In this document: piece by piece, positions 23,437 through 36,158 of the stretch
Numbering within the stretch: the first letter of the stretch is position 1
How the letters are laid out: the number at the start of each line of letters is the position of its first letter
Assembly (NCBI GenBank): GCA_033819885.1
Contig: JAQYUZ010000002.1
Coordinates: 186,001-250,000, forward strand
Reading direction: 5' to 3'
DNA length: 64,000 nt
From: Microbotryomycetes sp. JL201
Lineage: Eukaryota > Basidiomycota > Microbotryomycetes
Translations under genes and position numbers: made by a program
Notes under the pieces: generated by a model
What the model was told of the DNA's origin: nothing
Seen by the model: only the letters and a program-made list of their open reading frames with translations
The model's database searches: none

Positions 23437-25554
23437 TCACATCTGATCATACCTCTGCGCAAATTCGGCACTGTCAAAGCTCGAGCGCCACTGCCGAAAT
23501 GCGGAAAGGGCAGACTGGCCCGGATGGCTCGCCGACGCTCGTCCTGGTACAGAACTCGATTCGCGATTTGAGCTATCCGACGATGTCCATTGCATTGACC
23601 GTAGGTTGGCCCGTTCTTCCAGCTCATCTCGCCATGCTTTGCTGTGTTTCGACTCGTCGCTCGATTTCCCGTACGACTTCCACCGTTGTCTATCATGCAC
23701 ATCACAGGGTCCAGGACCCGCTGGATCCAAGTCTGATCGGTGTAAGACGTCGTGGAAGTCGAGCCAGAGCCAAGCCCTCCAATCGTCCCAAGAAGATTGT
23801 TGCGAAGGCGGATCGACCGACACCCACTGGAGCCGATGATCATTGTATTCTCGATAACGTTCCAGGAGACGGGCGACAGTCTGGATTGTGATACAGTCAC
23901 AACTGGTAACAGACAACCGTCGCAAGTGTGGCGCGAGAGTGTCGAGATGAATAATGAGTCTGTCCGAGACATCTGTGCCGTGCAAATCGAGGTGGGTCAC
24001 TGGACCTTGCATGTCAAACAAGCAGCGATGCAGGGAGGCGTCACCGGTGTTTGTGTTGACCAGGTCAAGATGCTGCACCTTCGGCGCGAGTTTCCCGAGC
24101 ATGCCCACCGAAGTGAGTTCTGCATCTGGCTCGTCAGGCTCGACGGATAGCTCGCGCAGTTCCGCATCTAGAAGCGCGGGCATCTTCACGCAAGGCCTCG
24201 TGTATACTTCTTTTCTGCCCGTGTTGTCCCTGTTGGCCCAAAATCCAGGCGCCGTCTCTCCGTCGACTAACAGTGTTTTCAGCTTACGCATGACGATCGG
24301 AGCGAGCGGAGCATCCCAGCATGACAAGCTTGGAATGTCGCACGCGTGATCGTACAAGGTCGGCTCCTGACAATAAATGTTCTCTTCATAATCCGTTACG
24401 GCTTCTTCTTCGTCTGGACCAGCCTCGTTGAGCTCGAAGTTCACGAGTCGCAGATCTTGCAGTGTTCGTCGACACAAGCGCAAAAGGTTGAAGAACGACA
24501 TTCCCGTCCATGAGCAATCGTACAAATGGAGCTTGCGCAGTTTCGGCAAGGCAGGCAGATGCAAATCCGGCAAAACGACCAAGTGCTGCAGAAAGATGCG
24601 CTCGAGTTGGTCCAGCGAATCAGCTTCGGGTGGCGCCATGTCTTCGTCAATACATCCCAGCGCCTTCGAGCTTGGAGGCACGTGCCAGTGTTGTTCCTGG
24701 TGTGCCACGAACAGTAGCTCGACTGTGTTGGCCTTTGGCCACAGCGAAAGCAAAGAGCCGTCGATCGAGACGCCAGACAGGTTTGCATGTAATTTGATGC
24801 TAGCAGAAGATGATATCGATTCAGTCAATTATCGCACATTGGATGGCAATGCTTACTGGGACACGTTTCGAAACATGATCCAGAAAACGTTGACGGACGA
24901 AATCCATCGCCACGATGCTGGCGTGTTTGGCTGACAATACATTTCAAGTTTCGTGATCGTCGATTCGCATTCGCCTTGCTTATCGACGGAGTAGTCCGGT
25001 GGTTTCTGCACGGACGTGGCAAACAGCGTGTCGTAGATGATACGCAATTGTTGCTCCGCATCTCGCCAAGGCACCTTGTCGAAAACTCTGCCGTGTCTGT
25101 CTTGTGGGTGCCGCGCTCCTTGAAGAACCAACACGAGTTCCTTGATGCCGCCGCCTCGAGGTTTCTTGGTCTTGGTCACGTGAGCGAGCTGCGTTCGCAC
25201 TCGCAAGAACTCTTCTGTTGTCGAAGGAACTTTGATGATGAGTTCTGACCACAAGCTAGCCTCTGCCGTCATAAAAGAGTTCCAGGCGCGCGACACGAGC
25301 CTGAGCGACAGCTTCGAATTTGTTTCGAGGAACGTCAGGATCAGGATGAAGACTTCGATTGGTAGTGGAGGCAGCGGCGATATCAAGTTATGTGCTGGTG
25401 GAGACGATGTACTCGACGACGCTGTCGTCGACGAGTGCTCGACTTCAGGTGTTTTCGGCGGAGTTGGCTCAGTGGCGGTCGCTGGAAGCAGCGGTAAGTC
25501 GCCTGCCGAACCAGTTCGCGGCGGCGACATGGGTCGGGGATCATGCCGACTCAT
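23437..25554 (-). CDS. F-box protein with degenerate leucine-rich repeats
   Basis: Exons 23437-24799 and 24941-25554 give 658 residues. After a Pro/Ser/Thr-rich N-terminus comes an F-box (about residues 58-105: LPPLPIEVFILILTFLE, LRLVSRAWNSFMTAEASLW). From residue about 215 a leucine-rich repeat-like array follows (LHLYDCSWTG, VQHLDLVNTNTGDASLH, VTHLDLHGTDVSDRL, LRRLSVTSCDCITIQTVARLL). Such proteins deliver substrates to SCF ubiquitin ligases through Skp1. The tail is Ser-rich. The 141-nt intron uses a weak GTATTG donor chosen because it is the only one that keeps the frame open, so the junction (LEIIKLH) is moderately certain. Substrate unknown. Confidence 0.82.
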
Positions 25555-26184
25555 GATGACACACAGCTAGCCTTTCCCTGGGCAGTTGTTGGTGCGTTTA
25601 TTCTACGACGAGCATTGCGCGAGAGCGAGTCAGCACGCGGCTCTGTGCAAGCATGCCAGGGTGCCTCGAGCGCAGGAATGTGGCCACAGGCCCGCTCAAA
25701 TGCTCTGCTGGATTCGGGAGGTCATCGTTGTTCGGCTGCGGAGCGCAGTCGGAGATTCGAGTGCGACTGCGTCATGCGCTCGCGACGACATCGAACCATG
25801 CTAGTCCAAGCGGAGCGGCCACAGCAGATGCCAAACATACTCAGCTAGTCCGACCAGGCCGATACAACGATGTCGTGCGCTCCGCTCAGCGGTTCATCGT
25901 TGTGAGTGATTTGTTTTGGTTCGAAAGCGCCGGCGAAACGGCGGCCGAGCGAAATCAGGCGCGTCGGATGCAGTACTCGCGTCAGTGGCTCTGGCGCGGC
26001 TGCACGCTGTCTCTCACGCTCACAGCGCAAACTGCGAGCCAGCGGGCGGGCGAGACCGACTGACTGTGCACTTGTCAAGAAGATAACGCTATCAGGCGGC
26101 GGCGCACCGCAAAATGACATTTGTCAATCGAACGCAATATCGTCTGCTAGCAGCAGCAACAACACACTCGAGTAAAATCACAGT
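25555..26184. other. 630-nt interval without a confident gene
   Basis: It contains the F-box promoter and the FHIP-like 3' end. A plus-strand frame (25653-26063) has a mitochondrial-presequence-like stretch and a possible GTGAGT...CAG intron at 25895-25949, and a minus-strand frame runs 26120-25845. Neither shows a family signature. Confidence 0.45.
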
Positions 26185-29100
26185 CTACAAAACGCGAGTC
26201 GCGTCGATGCCCAGACTCCTCCGGACTTGCACGATCGCGGCTAGTTCTTTGATGAACTCTTCCAGTAGAATCACGTTGTCCAAGATTGTGGATAAAGAGA
26301 CAGTCGGGGCAGGTCCGTCCGTGACGGATGTTCTCACAGCATGACTCGAGCTTACGTCGGACGACGCGCCCACGGACGAGCGTGAGATGTGACCTTGCGA
26401 TCCTCGGGACGGAGAAACTTCTTCGAAGTCGTCGCCATAATCCTTGGCAGCGGCACGCTTGTGAGACATTCTTGGCGTACTGACAACGACGGGATGGACT
26501 GTGACGACGCCCGTTTGACGATAGTGCGCCTGGAACGGACTCTGAGTTTGCTGGCCACCTCTCATCGCGTCATGCTGATTCTCGCGCGCTCGCACAGGCT
26601 CGTTCGCGGAAGAAGACCTTCGCATTTCGGTTGCCTGTGTTGCTAGGCGTTGCGGTGTCGAGAATGTGCTCGATAATGACGACAAGCGTGCGTGCTTCGG
26701 GCGGCCAGTGATGAATGAAGCGATACCCATCGACCTCTGGGGTGTACTTGGAAGAGGCAGGGGCGTGGCGAGGTCGATTGGACCCTTCTGGATGGTAGGC
26801 GACGGCAATGACAAACCTTCGGCAGAGTCGAGTTCGAGAGCATCAGTCAAGTTGTCGGCGAAAAAGAGACCTTGACGCCTCTCGGTCAAACGCAGGTCAA
26901 ACTGAGGTATTAAAGCCCTATACCGTTGTATCGAGCGCGCCAACGCGGACAAAATGGCCAAAACGCTGTCCGATTCAACGAGAGCGGCTTTCGTTGGCGA
27001 AAAGAGCTCGTCAATGGGTTTTTGCGAGTCAATGCGAGCGTTCGCGCCCGGCTCAAAGTCGTCACTGTTGTCATCGCCGTCACTTGAGATGGGTCGTTCG
27101 CTTGTTCTGCCTCGTTTCATCCTGCTCTGATCTGCGATCGGCTCCCGGCCATTCATCTTCGGAAGCAACCAGTCATCAAGTGAGCGATATGGCGACAAAG
27201 CCATTGCAGCGATAGCGGCAGTCAGGGACAAGTTGACATCTGGCGAGTGTGTGAAGAAGCGCGACAACAGGTCCAGTAAGGCGCCAACAACAGCTGCATC
27301 TGGCTTGAGCCGATGTCTCACGCCGGTTTCTGTCCGACACAGCTGTCGAGGTGTCAATCTCGTGCTATGGCCGAAGAAGGAGCTCCGCTTTCGCTCTACG
27401 GATATATTCTTCTTCGGCTCAGCATCGTTGCCAGAGAGGTTAACAGCGACGCCGCGTCGGAATCCCAAGTCGAATGCAATGGCAGATTCCGCATCCAGCA
27501 AATAGTCTGAAAAAGCAGTCGACGCACTGACAATGCTGTCAAGAGTCAGGTGGCTATTGGCCAAATCGATGTCGGTCAGAAGCGAGACCATGACCTCGAG
27601 CGCGTCGTGATGTGCCTGAATGGTCGCGACTGGCGAAAGCGGTGTGAGTACGTGCGAGAGAATGCCTTCTCGCGTTTGCCGGGCCGTACGAGGATGATAC
27701 ACGAATACATCGGGATCCTCATCTAGCTCCAACTCATCCGCAACCACTTCTTGGCGTTGCGCGATTGGAAAGCTCGTTGCCGCGTCGTCCAAAGTGACAT
27801 CAAGTAACATGTTTGCCCATCGGTCGTGCCGCTGCAGCAACGTGCGTAACAGCTTCGTGGCGGCAATGACAGTCGGTGCAGCCGTCGAGTTTAGATTGAC
27901 TGCCAGTAGATCTTTGAGCGTGAATCGACCAGTGTCAATGTAATAATCGCTCTTGCGGTCTTGACGCGTTGCCCGCTCAATGATGAGCATCGCGCTGGAT
28001 TTACGCCGTCTGACTCTGTTGGACGCCGGCGACAGAAAGACGTTGACGATGGATTGCGATTCGGCCAGCTCTTCTTTTCTAGAAGTGTTTGGCGTTTGGT
28101 CGTTAAAATCATCCTCAGTGAGGAATTCCATGATTGTCGCTTCGAAGGTCGTGCCGTCTGCAACCACATTTAGCAGAGCGTCCAGGTAGCTCAAGACTGC
28201 CACGGACGAGCCGTCTTGATCCGAACTCTCGAGAATAGACGGATACAGTACCGCTTGAAGGAAGAGTGTTCGCAGCAGTGACAGTATCGATTTTGACAGC
28301 GCCTCGGTAGCACGGCGTTGTCGTTGGTCCTCGTCATCGATAGCCCTATCAGAGGATCGCAAGCCATCAAGCGGGCTGTCTAACCTCGTCAATACTTCTT
28401 GCGTGAACTCAACAAGCTTGAGCCACGCATCGAGGCTCTCGCAAAAGTCTTCTGTTCCCGCAAGGCCGACGCCATTTGCAAGCAAAGAGTCTTCCTCTTT
28501 TAGCCGTTCTTCCGCTGCCGTCTCTGGGTTCTCGTCTTCTCCCAGCGCCCCGAGCCCTCCGAGCACCATTGCCTGCCGAGCAATGGATGCTTGTCCATCC
28601 GAGCTGTCGGTTTTTGATGGCGTCGAACCAAGTGCTGGTCTAATGGCCAATTTGCTCGGCAGCAGCCCGAACAAGGCTGCAACACCAGCGCCGAGCACTT
28701 CAGCGAAATCAGAATCGAGCAAATACTCTGCAAATGCAGCTGCTGCATCTCTGATTGCCGTTGAAGGATACACGGCTGGTCTGACTGTCGTGCTTGAGTC
28801 TGTTCGAAGCATGACGTGACCAGATGCCTTTGTTACACCCATGGCGATGTCGATGAGTGACAACAGCCCTGCACGTGAATCGTCGCCGACCTTGCCCTCA
28901 CGGTGGACGAAGCGTAGCATATACGCAAATAGGAGAAAGTCGTGCTCGCGCTTGGGCTGATACCCCAGAAAGGATGACTTGGACGGTGACGCAATTGAAT
29001 CTCTGTCTGATGTCGATGCAGCCGATGCGTTACTGCCCACACGCTGGACTGCGGCCCTAGATGGAGTCGTCGGTGGCGTTTGAGCCTGGTTTGTCTGCAT

Positions 29101-29878
29101 GTCTGCGCTTGGGGCGCTTGACTTTCCTTTGAGAAAGATTGCCAAAAGTTGAGGATACTGCATGAGCAGAGTGAAAGGTTGAGCGGGATGTTCCGCCTTG
29201 GATGCAGCAGATAGGTCTCACCGTTCGTATCCGTTCGGCGATGACGACCATGATGGAGACAACGGCCTCCTCCTCAGCATGGAACTCGCCAACTTCGGTC
29301 TCAATGCACTTGTTGAGCAATTTAACGCTGGCGTTGTGCGAATGTCAGCAGGGAACTGGGTCCTGGCACAGTTGTCCACTTACAGTGGCTTGTGAATAGA
29401 TCTGTGCACGAGAAAAGTCTCGGGCAGCGCGACGATGGCTTTCGAGTACCATTGTACAGCAAGCGTACGCAGCAGAGACGAATTGTTACCTTCAAGCACG
29501 AGCTTGACGAGCGTGCCGAGGACCTGCTCCTTCAATACGAACTCAAAGCACGGGCCGATCGGGTCTGTCGGAGAGCAAGACTCTGCATCGAGCAAATTCA
29601 ACATTGTGTCGAGCTGAGCTGCGATGGGCTCGGAGACGAGAGCCGAGGGGTCCGAGCGCGACGGTTCCAGCGGGGTTTCAAGATGGCGCTGCAAGCAATC
29701 GGTCAAGGTGTCAGCGTTCGGCTGTCTTTATGCAAACACTTGCTCCGGGTGCGCGCACCTGCACTGTCGTCCATGCTTGGCAGAACGCAGTGAGCGGGTC
29801 GAGCCCTTGTTTGGCGCGCGTAGAACGCGGCTGTCGCCCACCAGGACTGGCCAGGCGGGCCAGCCATGATGAAGACAT
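26185..29878 (-). CDS. FHIP-like (RAI16) component of the FTS-Hook-FHIP dynein adaptor
   Basis: Exons 26185-29157, 29222-29327, 29384-29688 and 29759-29878 give 1167 residues. The first 40 residues (MSSSWLARL..., ending FCQAWTTVQ) and the next exons (CFEFVLKEQVLGTLVKL, LPETFLVHRSIHKPLVKLL, IVVIAERI-like helices) match the RAI16/FHIP fold. Later come HDFLLFAYMLRFVHREG and the C-terminal LDNVILLEEFIKELAAIVQ. Long Ser-rich insertions separate the helical repeats. In the family FHIP bridges Hook adaptors on early endosomes to dynein; filamentous fungi use this for hyphal endosome motility. It is divergent from the beta-lactamase-fold gene. Confidence 0.88.
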
Positions 29879-30221
29879 CGAGAGCTTGAGCCGCCAGACT
29901 CCCAAGAAGGGCGCTGGCGGTCCAAGAATGAGTCGAAGACTTTACGGAATTTGCGAGCACCTTCCGTACACATTTTGGCAGCAGATGGTCTCTTCACGCT
30001 GTGAAGTTTGTTGCAAAGCTGACAATTTATGTTTGCCGTGTCGGAGAGAAATTATGCAGCGCGACCACGTTGAAACGGTCACGTGCCTCGCGTGTTTAGC
30101 GCCGGGCAAATTTCCCCGGCCGGCGCATTCTCAAGCGCGCTGCAGCCGACGTCCGTGCCGAGCAGGAAGCTGGCTGTTCTCCTGCGTCTCCACAGCGCGA
30201 CACTTCTGACGAGCATTCAGG
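29879..30221. promoter_or_regulatory. divergent promoter between the FHIP-like gene and the serine hydrolase gene
   Basis: 343 nt. It contains a palindromic CACGTG E-box at 30080-30085. No other clear element. Confidence 0.5.
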
Positions 30222-31773
30222 ATGCCACACTTGTCTGCAGACGCTTGTGCCAAGATTGAGACAATCCTTGCCGACTTTGCTCGAGACAGGCCAGGAGGTG
30301 AGGGCAGCTTCGCGCGACTGATACAGGAGACGAACAGGCGCTGGAACAAAGCCATCTGACAGTCCTACATGATCATAGCTTCTCTCTCTTTTGCGAGCAT
30401 CGACAGTCCTGCGCAAGCATGGTTCGCTGGCAGAAAGGACGCGCTCGAGCCAGAATCGCCCGGCAACAAGCTCGACGAAAATGTCATCATGTGGTTCGCA
30501 TCAACGACAAAACTGTTGACTGGCGTCAGTTTTATGTGCTGACGCGAAGGTTTTGCAAAGACATTGTTGACCAAATCACAAACAGATCGCCGCCTTGCAA
30601 TTGATTGAGCAAGGTGTCATCAACTTTGATACTACGCTGTCACAATACTTTCCTCAATTCAAAACACCGTTCAAGATCATCACAGATATTGCTGAAGACG
30701 GCACACCAGTGTTTGGCGAATCAAAAGTTGAAATCACGGTTGATACGCTGTTGAACCAGACGAGCGGGTTCGGACGCGAATTTGGGCCGACTGTGCAGGC
30801 TTGGAAGCAATGGTCAGACATTGGCAAAGGTTTCGTCAACAGTTGCAAGAAGGTGAGCTTGCTCCAGACTGGTCCAAGTCTCACCCTGATAAGCCGCATT
30901 ACCCGCCCAGGACAACATTTTCCACACGCCCGCTGTCCGTGAAGCAGGTAAAGTCTGGGAATACGGCAACGGATCAGAGTGAGTCGCTCTCATAGCTCCA
31001 GCTGGTCTCGAATGGCTCACTCGCCTGGTGCTCGCAGATGGCTCGGCCTTTTATTGCAAGAAGCCACCGGCCAAGACCTCGACGGCATTTTGCGCACACA
31101 GATATTCGAACCCTTGGGCATGTCAAACTCTGGTTTTTATCCGTTTGACAAGCCCGAACAAGCCGACCGACTTATGCCTCTACGCTTCTTGCGAGAAGAG
31201 CCTGGCACAGATCGCAAACCAGCTATGACAACAGTTGAAGTGCTGACAGACCAGTTGCCCTTGTTGACGCTGCCCCGCAAGCGGTCCGAGATCGAGTACC
31301 CTGTCGGCGGTGGCGGCATCTATTCGACGACCGTCGACTATCTCAAACTGCTACATCACCTCTTGCTGCATTACTTGAAAGTGCCTGTCACTCCCTCAAC
31401 ATCAGCTACGACCCGTCCTTGCATTTTGTCGGAACGTAAACACTTGGAGTCACTATTCAAAGGGACTTTGCCACCAGCCGCTCTCGAATCAATGCACGAA
31501 ATGGTCGGTCAAAGATTCGGCTCACAAAAACCAGGTGATGTTGATTGGTCAACTGCACTTGGAATTTGGAATGGTTCAGGACCCTCGAGAGGGTTCGGTC
31601 GACAGCCTGGTTCTGCAGGATGGGCAGGAGCAGGAGGTACAGAGTATTGGATCGATCCTAGCTCGGGTATCGCTGTCGTCATTTCCACAAATGCTCTGCC
31701 ACCGTTCGCAGATTGCATCAACACACTCAAAGCGGATCTCGAGCGCACAGTGTATGAATGTTTGATAGACTGA
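30222..31773 (+). CDS. class-C beta-lactamase/transesterase-fold serine hydrolase
   Basis: Exons 30222-30297, 30379-30524, 30586-30852, 30911-30978 and 31038-31773 give 430 residues. The SxxK nucleophile motif is Ser67-Thr-Thr-Lys70 (FASTTKLLTG), and the second-box Tyr-x-Asn is Tyr181-Gly-Asn183 (WEYGNGSEWLG). Between them runs LIEQGVINFDTTLSQYFP, a typical family stretch. A C-terminal Gly-rich segment (GWAGAGGTEYWIDP) sits where the third box (K/HxG) is expected. Fungal members are esterases or transesterases such as those making or cleaving polyketide esters; nothing here points to antibiotic resistance. No signal peptide is evident, so it is probably cytosolic. Substrate unknown. Confidence 0.9.
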
Positions 31774-32288
31774 AAAAGTAAGAGACAAGATGAAACTTTT
31801 ATGCGAATTCGAAATTCAAAGAAAGAGTTCACGTCCATGCTATGATGCAGTAAAATCGAAAAGTAGAAACAAGAAGAAAGCGAGTCGGGAACCAGAAGCG
31901 AAAACGAACGAGAGGTTTATGAATGTTTGCGTTGTCGAAAACGAAACGAACAGGGCGAGTTGAGTTGGCATGGTTCAGAGGAGAAAGAAGCAACCACTAT
32001 TCTTGTACAGAAGAAAGGGAAAATGTATAGACAGCTGTGTCGGACCATGCGCAGTCAGGCAACGATATAGCCAAAGCCGGGAGAATATTGTCGAAAGCGA
32101 GTTGAAATCGAAGATGTCGAGAAAGAGCGGGGACGATAAGATTCAAGGGGTTTTAGTTGAATATTTTAGTCAGACAATACGCTCGAGCTTGTATGTTGAG
32201 CGCATAAAGCCATCATCCAGAATCCATGATAGGCTACGACGGCGAGGCGGGTATGACAGACGAAGCATCGTCAGAGGCGAGATTTTGA
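31774..32288. other. 515-nt convergent intergenic region
   Basis: It lies between the stop codons of the hydrolase (+) and the WHI3-like gene (-). The plus strand is strikingly purine-rich (many GAAA, AAGAA and GAGA runs). It probably holds two 3' UTRs; no ORF or RNA gene is evident. Confidence 0.5.
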
Positions 32289-35200
32289 TCAGTCGCGTCC
32301 GAAAGGTGAAAATGTTCCGGAAAATGCGGTTGGGCCGTTGTCTGGTGGCAAGTTCATTGGCGGAGGTGCGTGGGGCATGGATGATGGCACGTGAGGCGAT
32401 GACGCAAAGTCGGCGTGCGATGGATGCGGCAGCGCCGGTGAGCGCGCTGAGCGGAAGTCCTGCTGATTCAGGTAAGCCTGATCCGTTGGACGGCGGGGAG
32501 GCATGGGCGACGACGGTCCAAAGCCAGGCTGCGACGCCGGAGACGCGAGTCCGTTCTGACCTGAGGCGGTCGATCGCACGCCAAGCGGATTCTGCAACAC
32601 TGCGAATGAGCTCGAGCCGTGGAGGCACCACGAAAGCGAGCTCACTTTGGAATACGACAAACGGATCCCGCCTTTGACGAGGCCACCGAGCGTATTGCCG
32701 TACATCTCTTGCAGTGCACGAGTTGCGTAGTGTGTATCTTCGAACTCGACAAAGACGATCGGTCCGTTGCTCTTTGCCCTGAACGACAAACGACGGAATC
32801 CAGGACACCGGCTGAAAAGGTTCCGCAGGTCTGCGTGCGCGGGCAGTACAGTCAGCCAAAAAAATAAAAAATAAAAAAAGAACAAAGAAAAAGAAAAAGG
32901 CTCGATGGAGGGGACCATGAATCTCGACTCACTGTCTTCGAGATGTGCAGCACTGAACGGACCAGTCAACGACGGCAATACGGCTGGCAGACCGCCGACG
33001 TAGAGCGTGTTCTTTGGCGCGTTCATATCTGCAGGGTTTTGCGTCCTCGGAATTTGGAGGGCGTTCGCGTTGCTGCCGTCTTGTCCGAGCATAGGAGAAA
33101 GCGAAGCTCCATTCATTGAGGACGATGGAAAGTTCTGAAGAGCGGGGCTGCTGAAACGATTTGCATTCGAAGGCGGCAGCGGCAACGACGCAGGCGATTG
33201 AGCACCTTTCTGCGAATCAAAGCCACTAAGCGACCGGGGTTGTTGGCCAACGTCGCTGGCTCCGGGTCCTTGCGGTGGCAACGGTGAAGAATACATTTGC
33301 TCTCGGTGCTTGCGGTGGTCCAGAGTGCTGTCGAATTGCTGCAACAACGAGCTGACACCTTGCTGACGGTGTTGAGTCATTTGGTTACTGCCATGGCCAG
33401 GCGGAGAGGCAGACATCGCTGGCCCAGGCTGGCCTCGATCAGACGCATCGGCCAGGCGCCCTTCTTGAGCGTATGGGCGTCGGGCCCATCCCTGAGGATC
33501 GTGCTGTTGCTGAGCTGCCTCGTCGAAGCGCAACGGTTGCGGCGGCGGAAGAGGCCCATGTTGAGGTGGCTGATGCTGCAGGTTAATGCCATTGCTAGGC
33601 TGATCACTGATGCGCGACATGTCTCGAATGCCGGAAGAATCGTGCCATTGCTGGGGTGTCTGTTGACCTGTCGTCGAGGGACCGGAAGACGGATCTGAAA
33701 GTGACGAGTGTGCAAGCGACTGGCCCTGACTGGACGAGGCTGCTGCTGACTGGCGCGCCAGCTCGGCAATCAGAGCTGGGCTGATTGATCCCGTCGACGT
33801 CAACCTCGCGATGGTGGCCGGGTCAAGCCCGGCGACCGGGAATGTGTTGCCCAGATCGCCCGATGGGCCGCGCTTCGTATGCAGATTCTTCTTTGCCATC
33901 TCGGCCTTGAGTGCGCAACCCTTTTCGACGTCAACCTTTCTTCCGTTGAGAATATCGCGGGCTTCAAGCGCTTGCGCTCGCGTATAGAACTTGGCAAAAC
34001 CAATGATCTGCTTGCGTTGACCTGCCGGACTGCCAGCTGACTCGCGTGACACGATGGGACCAAGTGGCGTTGAGTACGCTTGCTCTGCCATGGACATGTA
34101 ATTCTCGTCGTGCGAGCTCGCAACCGAGCCTGGACCCATGCTGTCGCTTCCACCCGAAAGCGTGTCTCCATAACCCGACAAGACACCGAATCCGCCTCCA
34201 ACAGCTGCATTGACGGCTGCCGCGGTTGCCAAATCTCGCTCACGCTCGCGGGCCACGACAGTCGAGGCTGGAATTTTGAGAGTCGCCGCTTGAAAGCCAT
34301 TCGCGAACAAGAACATATTTTGGAATTCACGTCTGCCGGAACCGCAGACAGTCAGCATTGCAAGCGTAAACCAAAAGTCTTGCACTCACTCCATCATGTC
34401 CTCTGGGAAGCCGACCACAAAAATGGTTGAGATTTCTTCTGAGGGGTCGACTGGCGTCGAGGTATTGCTCGTCGGCATCCCACTCAATCCGCCTCCGTAC
34501 GGAAGCGTGCCTCGAGCACTCGCTTCTGCGTATCCTGGTCTGACATAGCCTCCGCGATCCGTCGGTATTTCGCGCTCGCGCCTCGCAGACGTCGATAGGC
34601 CGTGGGCAACAAGTGCAGCTGTAGTGCCGGAATGAGGCGCATTCGGCGGCGACTGGTGCATGAAGCCTTCTCGAGACAGGGATTGAGTCATAGCGAAACC
34701 CGAAAGAGATTGAATTGGCTGAGGAGCAGAGTGAGATTGGTAATCGCTGCCGCTGTCCGAGCCGTATTGGTGTGAAAGCGGCGGCGCTGGCATCGGATAC
34801 GTGGGCTTAGGCTGAGAAAATGCGAGTTCAGCGTATGGTGAAGGCGCGCTCCCTTGCTGGGCAAAGGAGGGTAGAGCTGCAGGAGATCCGGTTGGATACC
34901 CTGCTTCGTGGTGAAAGTGCTGGCTGACTTGGGATGGGGCGATTGGCATGCTGGAGCGCAGATCGAGGTTCGAAGGCTGATTACGCGTGGGGTCAATCAG
35001 CATTATCTCAAGAACGGTCATCAGGCCACTCACCTCTCGTTCACGGTCTGGACGCGAACCAGCCGAGCCACCTGACGGGCCCCATGCGCTCCCTACACTG
35101 GCGGCGCTGGTCGCTGGAGAGAATGGCTCAACGTGTGGGCTCAACGGGCTCATCAATCCCGCCTGACTTGAGCTTGAATCGTGATGATCCCCTGTGGTCG

Positions 35201-36158
35201 AGCCAGTACCAGCATGAGGATAGATGGGGTGCCCGTGCGCAGCATGCTGAGAGATGCCCGTGTGATGAGGCCAGTGCCGCTGCCCGTCGAAGGGTTGACG
35301 CGAAATGCCACGATGTTCGGCGTCACCTTCGAAACGAGGGCTACTGGGCAAGCTACCTTCCGTGCTTAATCCGAGGCCTTCCATCATCGCTCTAGCCATG
35401 CGCTCGCTGCCATCTTCATCGTATTCGACTTGACGTGTCATTGGCACAACTCGTTTCGAACCGAGGTCAGCGCCGTGCAAGGCCTGTGAGCCGCTCGGCC
35501 GTGGCGTCTGCTCGCCGTAGAATGCTGTATTCTGTGTAGACACGTCTGTTGAGGCGCTTTTTTGACTGTCTGTTGTTTTAGTGGGCCTTTCGCCGAACAT
35601 CAATGCGCTACTGCCGGAGTTTTCTGAGGGCCGCGCTGTGTCGAGAGAGGCGGTCGAGCCGCTTGCAATGGCTGACGCGGATGCTGAAGAAATGAATTGC
35701 GGTGCTTGAGAGGTAGAGATGGGTGGAAGATGAGGTCTTGTTGAGTGCCACACAGGATCGTCCGTCTGTATCTGAGCCTCGTGACGGCCGTTTGGGGTAA
35801 TGTGGTTGGGAGGCTGTGATGCTGATGAGGTGCTAGACTCGTGTTGGTGCATGCCATGCGATGATCCGGCCCTTGCAGACGCCTGACTTGGCGGTCGAGG
35901 CGAGCTCGTTGAATTGAGCCAAGGCGAGCCTGTCGTTGCGTGACCGAGGCGCGACGGCGAGACAACCCTATGACGCTGCCATGGTGAAGAGCTTGATGAC
36001 GCCGAGGAGCTGTCACGGCCTGCTGCTGCCGCCCCGACCGAGCCGAAATTGGCTGGAGGCGGCGCAGGCCAGCCTGACGAGCTCGAGCTCGAGCTGGCCG
36101 AGGGCGATCGGGGCATCGGCGAGCGGCCAGAAAACACAGGTGTAGGCGAGGTCGTCAT
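32289..36158 (-). CDS. Whi3/Scw1-type RNA-binding protein with two RRMs and long disordered regions
   Basis: Exons 32289-32591, 32646-32830, 32933-34332, 34390-34976 and 35034-36158 give 1199 residues. The first 550 residues are Ser/Pro/Gly/His-rich. RRM1 (about 555-690) has STIFVVGFPEDM, then GFAKFYTRAQALEARDILNG and the hallmark AEMAKKNLHTK. A Gln/Pro-rich region follows. RRM2 (about 1013-1105) has NTLYVGGLP, GPIVFVEFEDTHYATRALQ and ends RLSYSKNPLGVR, the Whi3/Scw1 signature. Whi3 proteins bind cyclin and polarity mRNAs in condensates. The 57-nt intron 34977-35033 and the 54-nt intron 32592-32645 are multiples of three and stop-free. The intron 32831-32932 carries an unusually long T-rich tract on the sense strand. 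Confidence 0.9.

Noticed and set aside
30222-31773. Beta-lactamase fold read as antibiotic resistance
   Set aside because: Eukaryotic genes of this fold are esterases or transesterases; the gene has five exons and no signal peptide.
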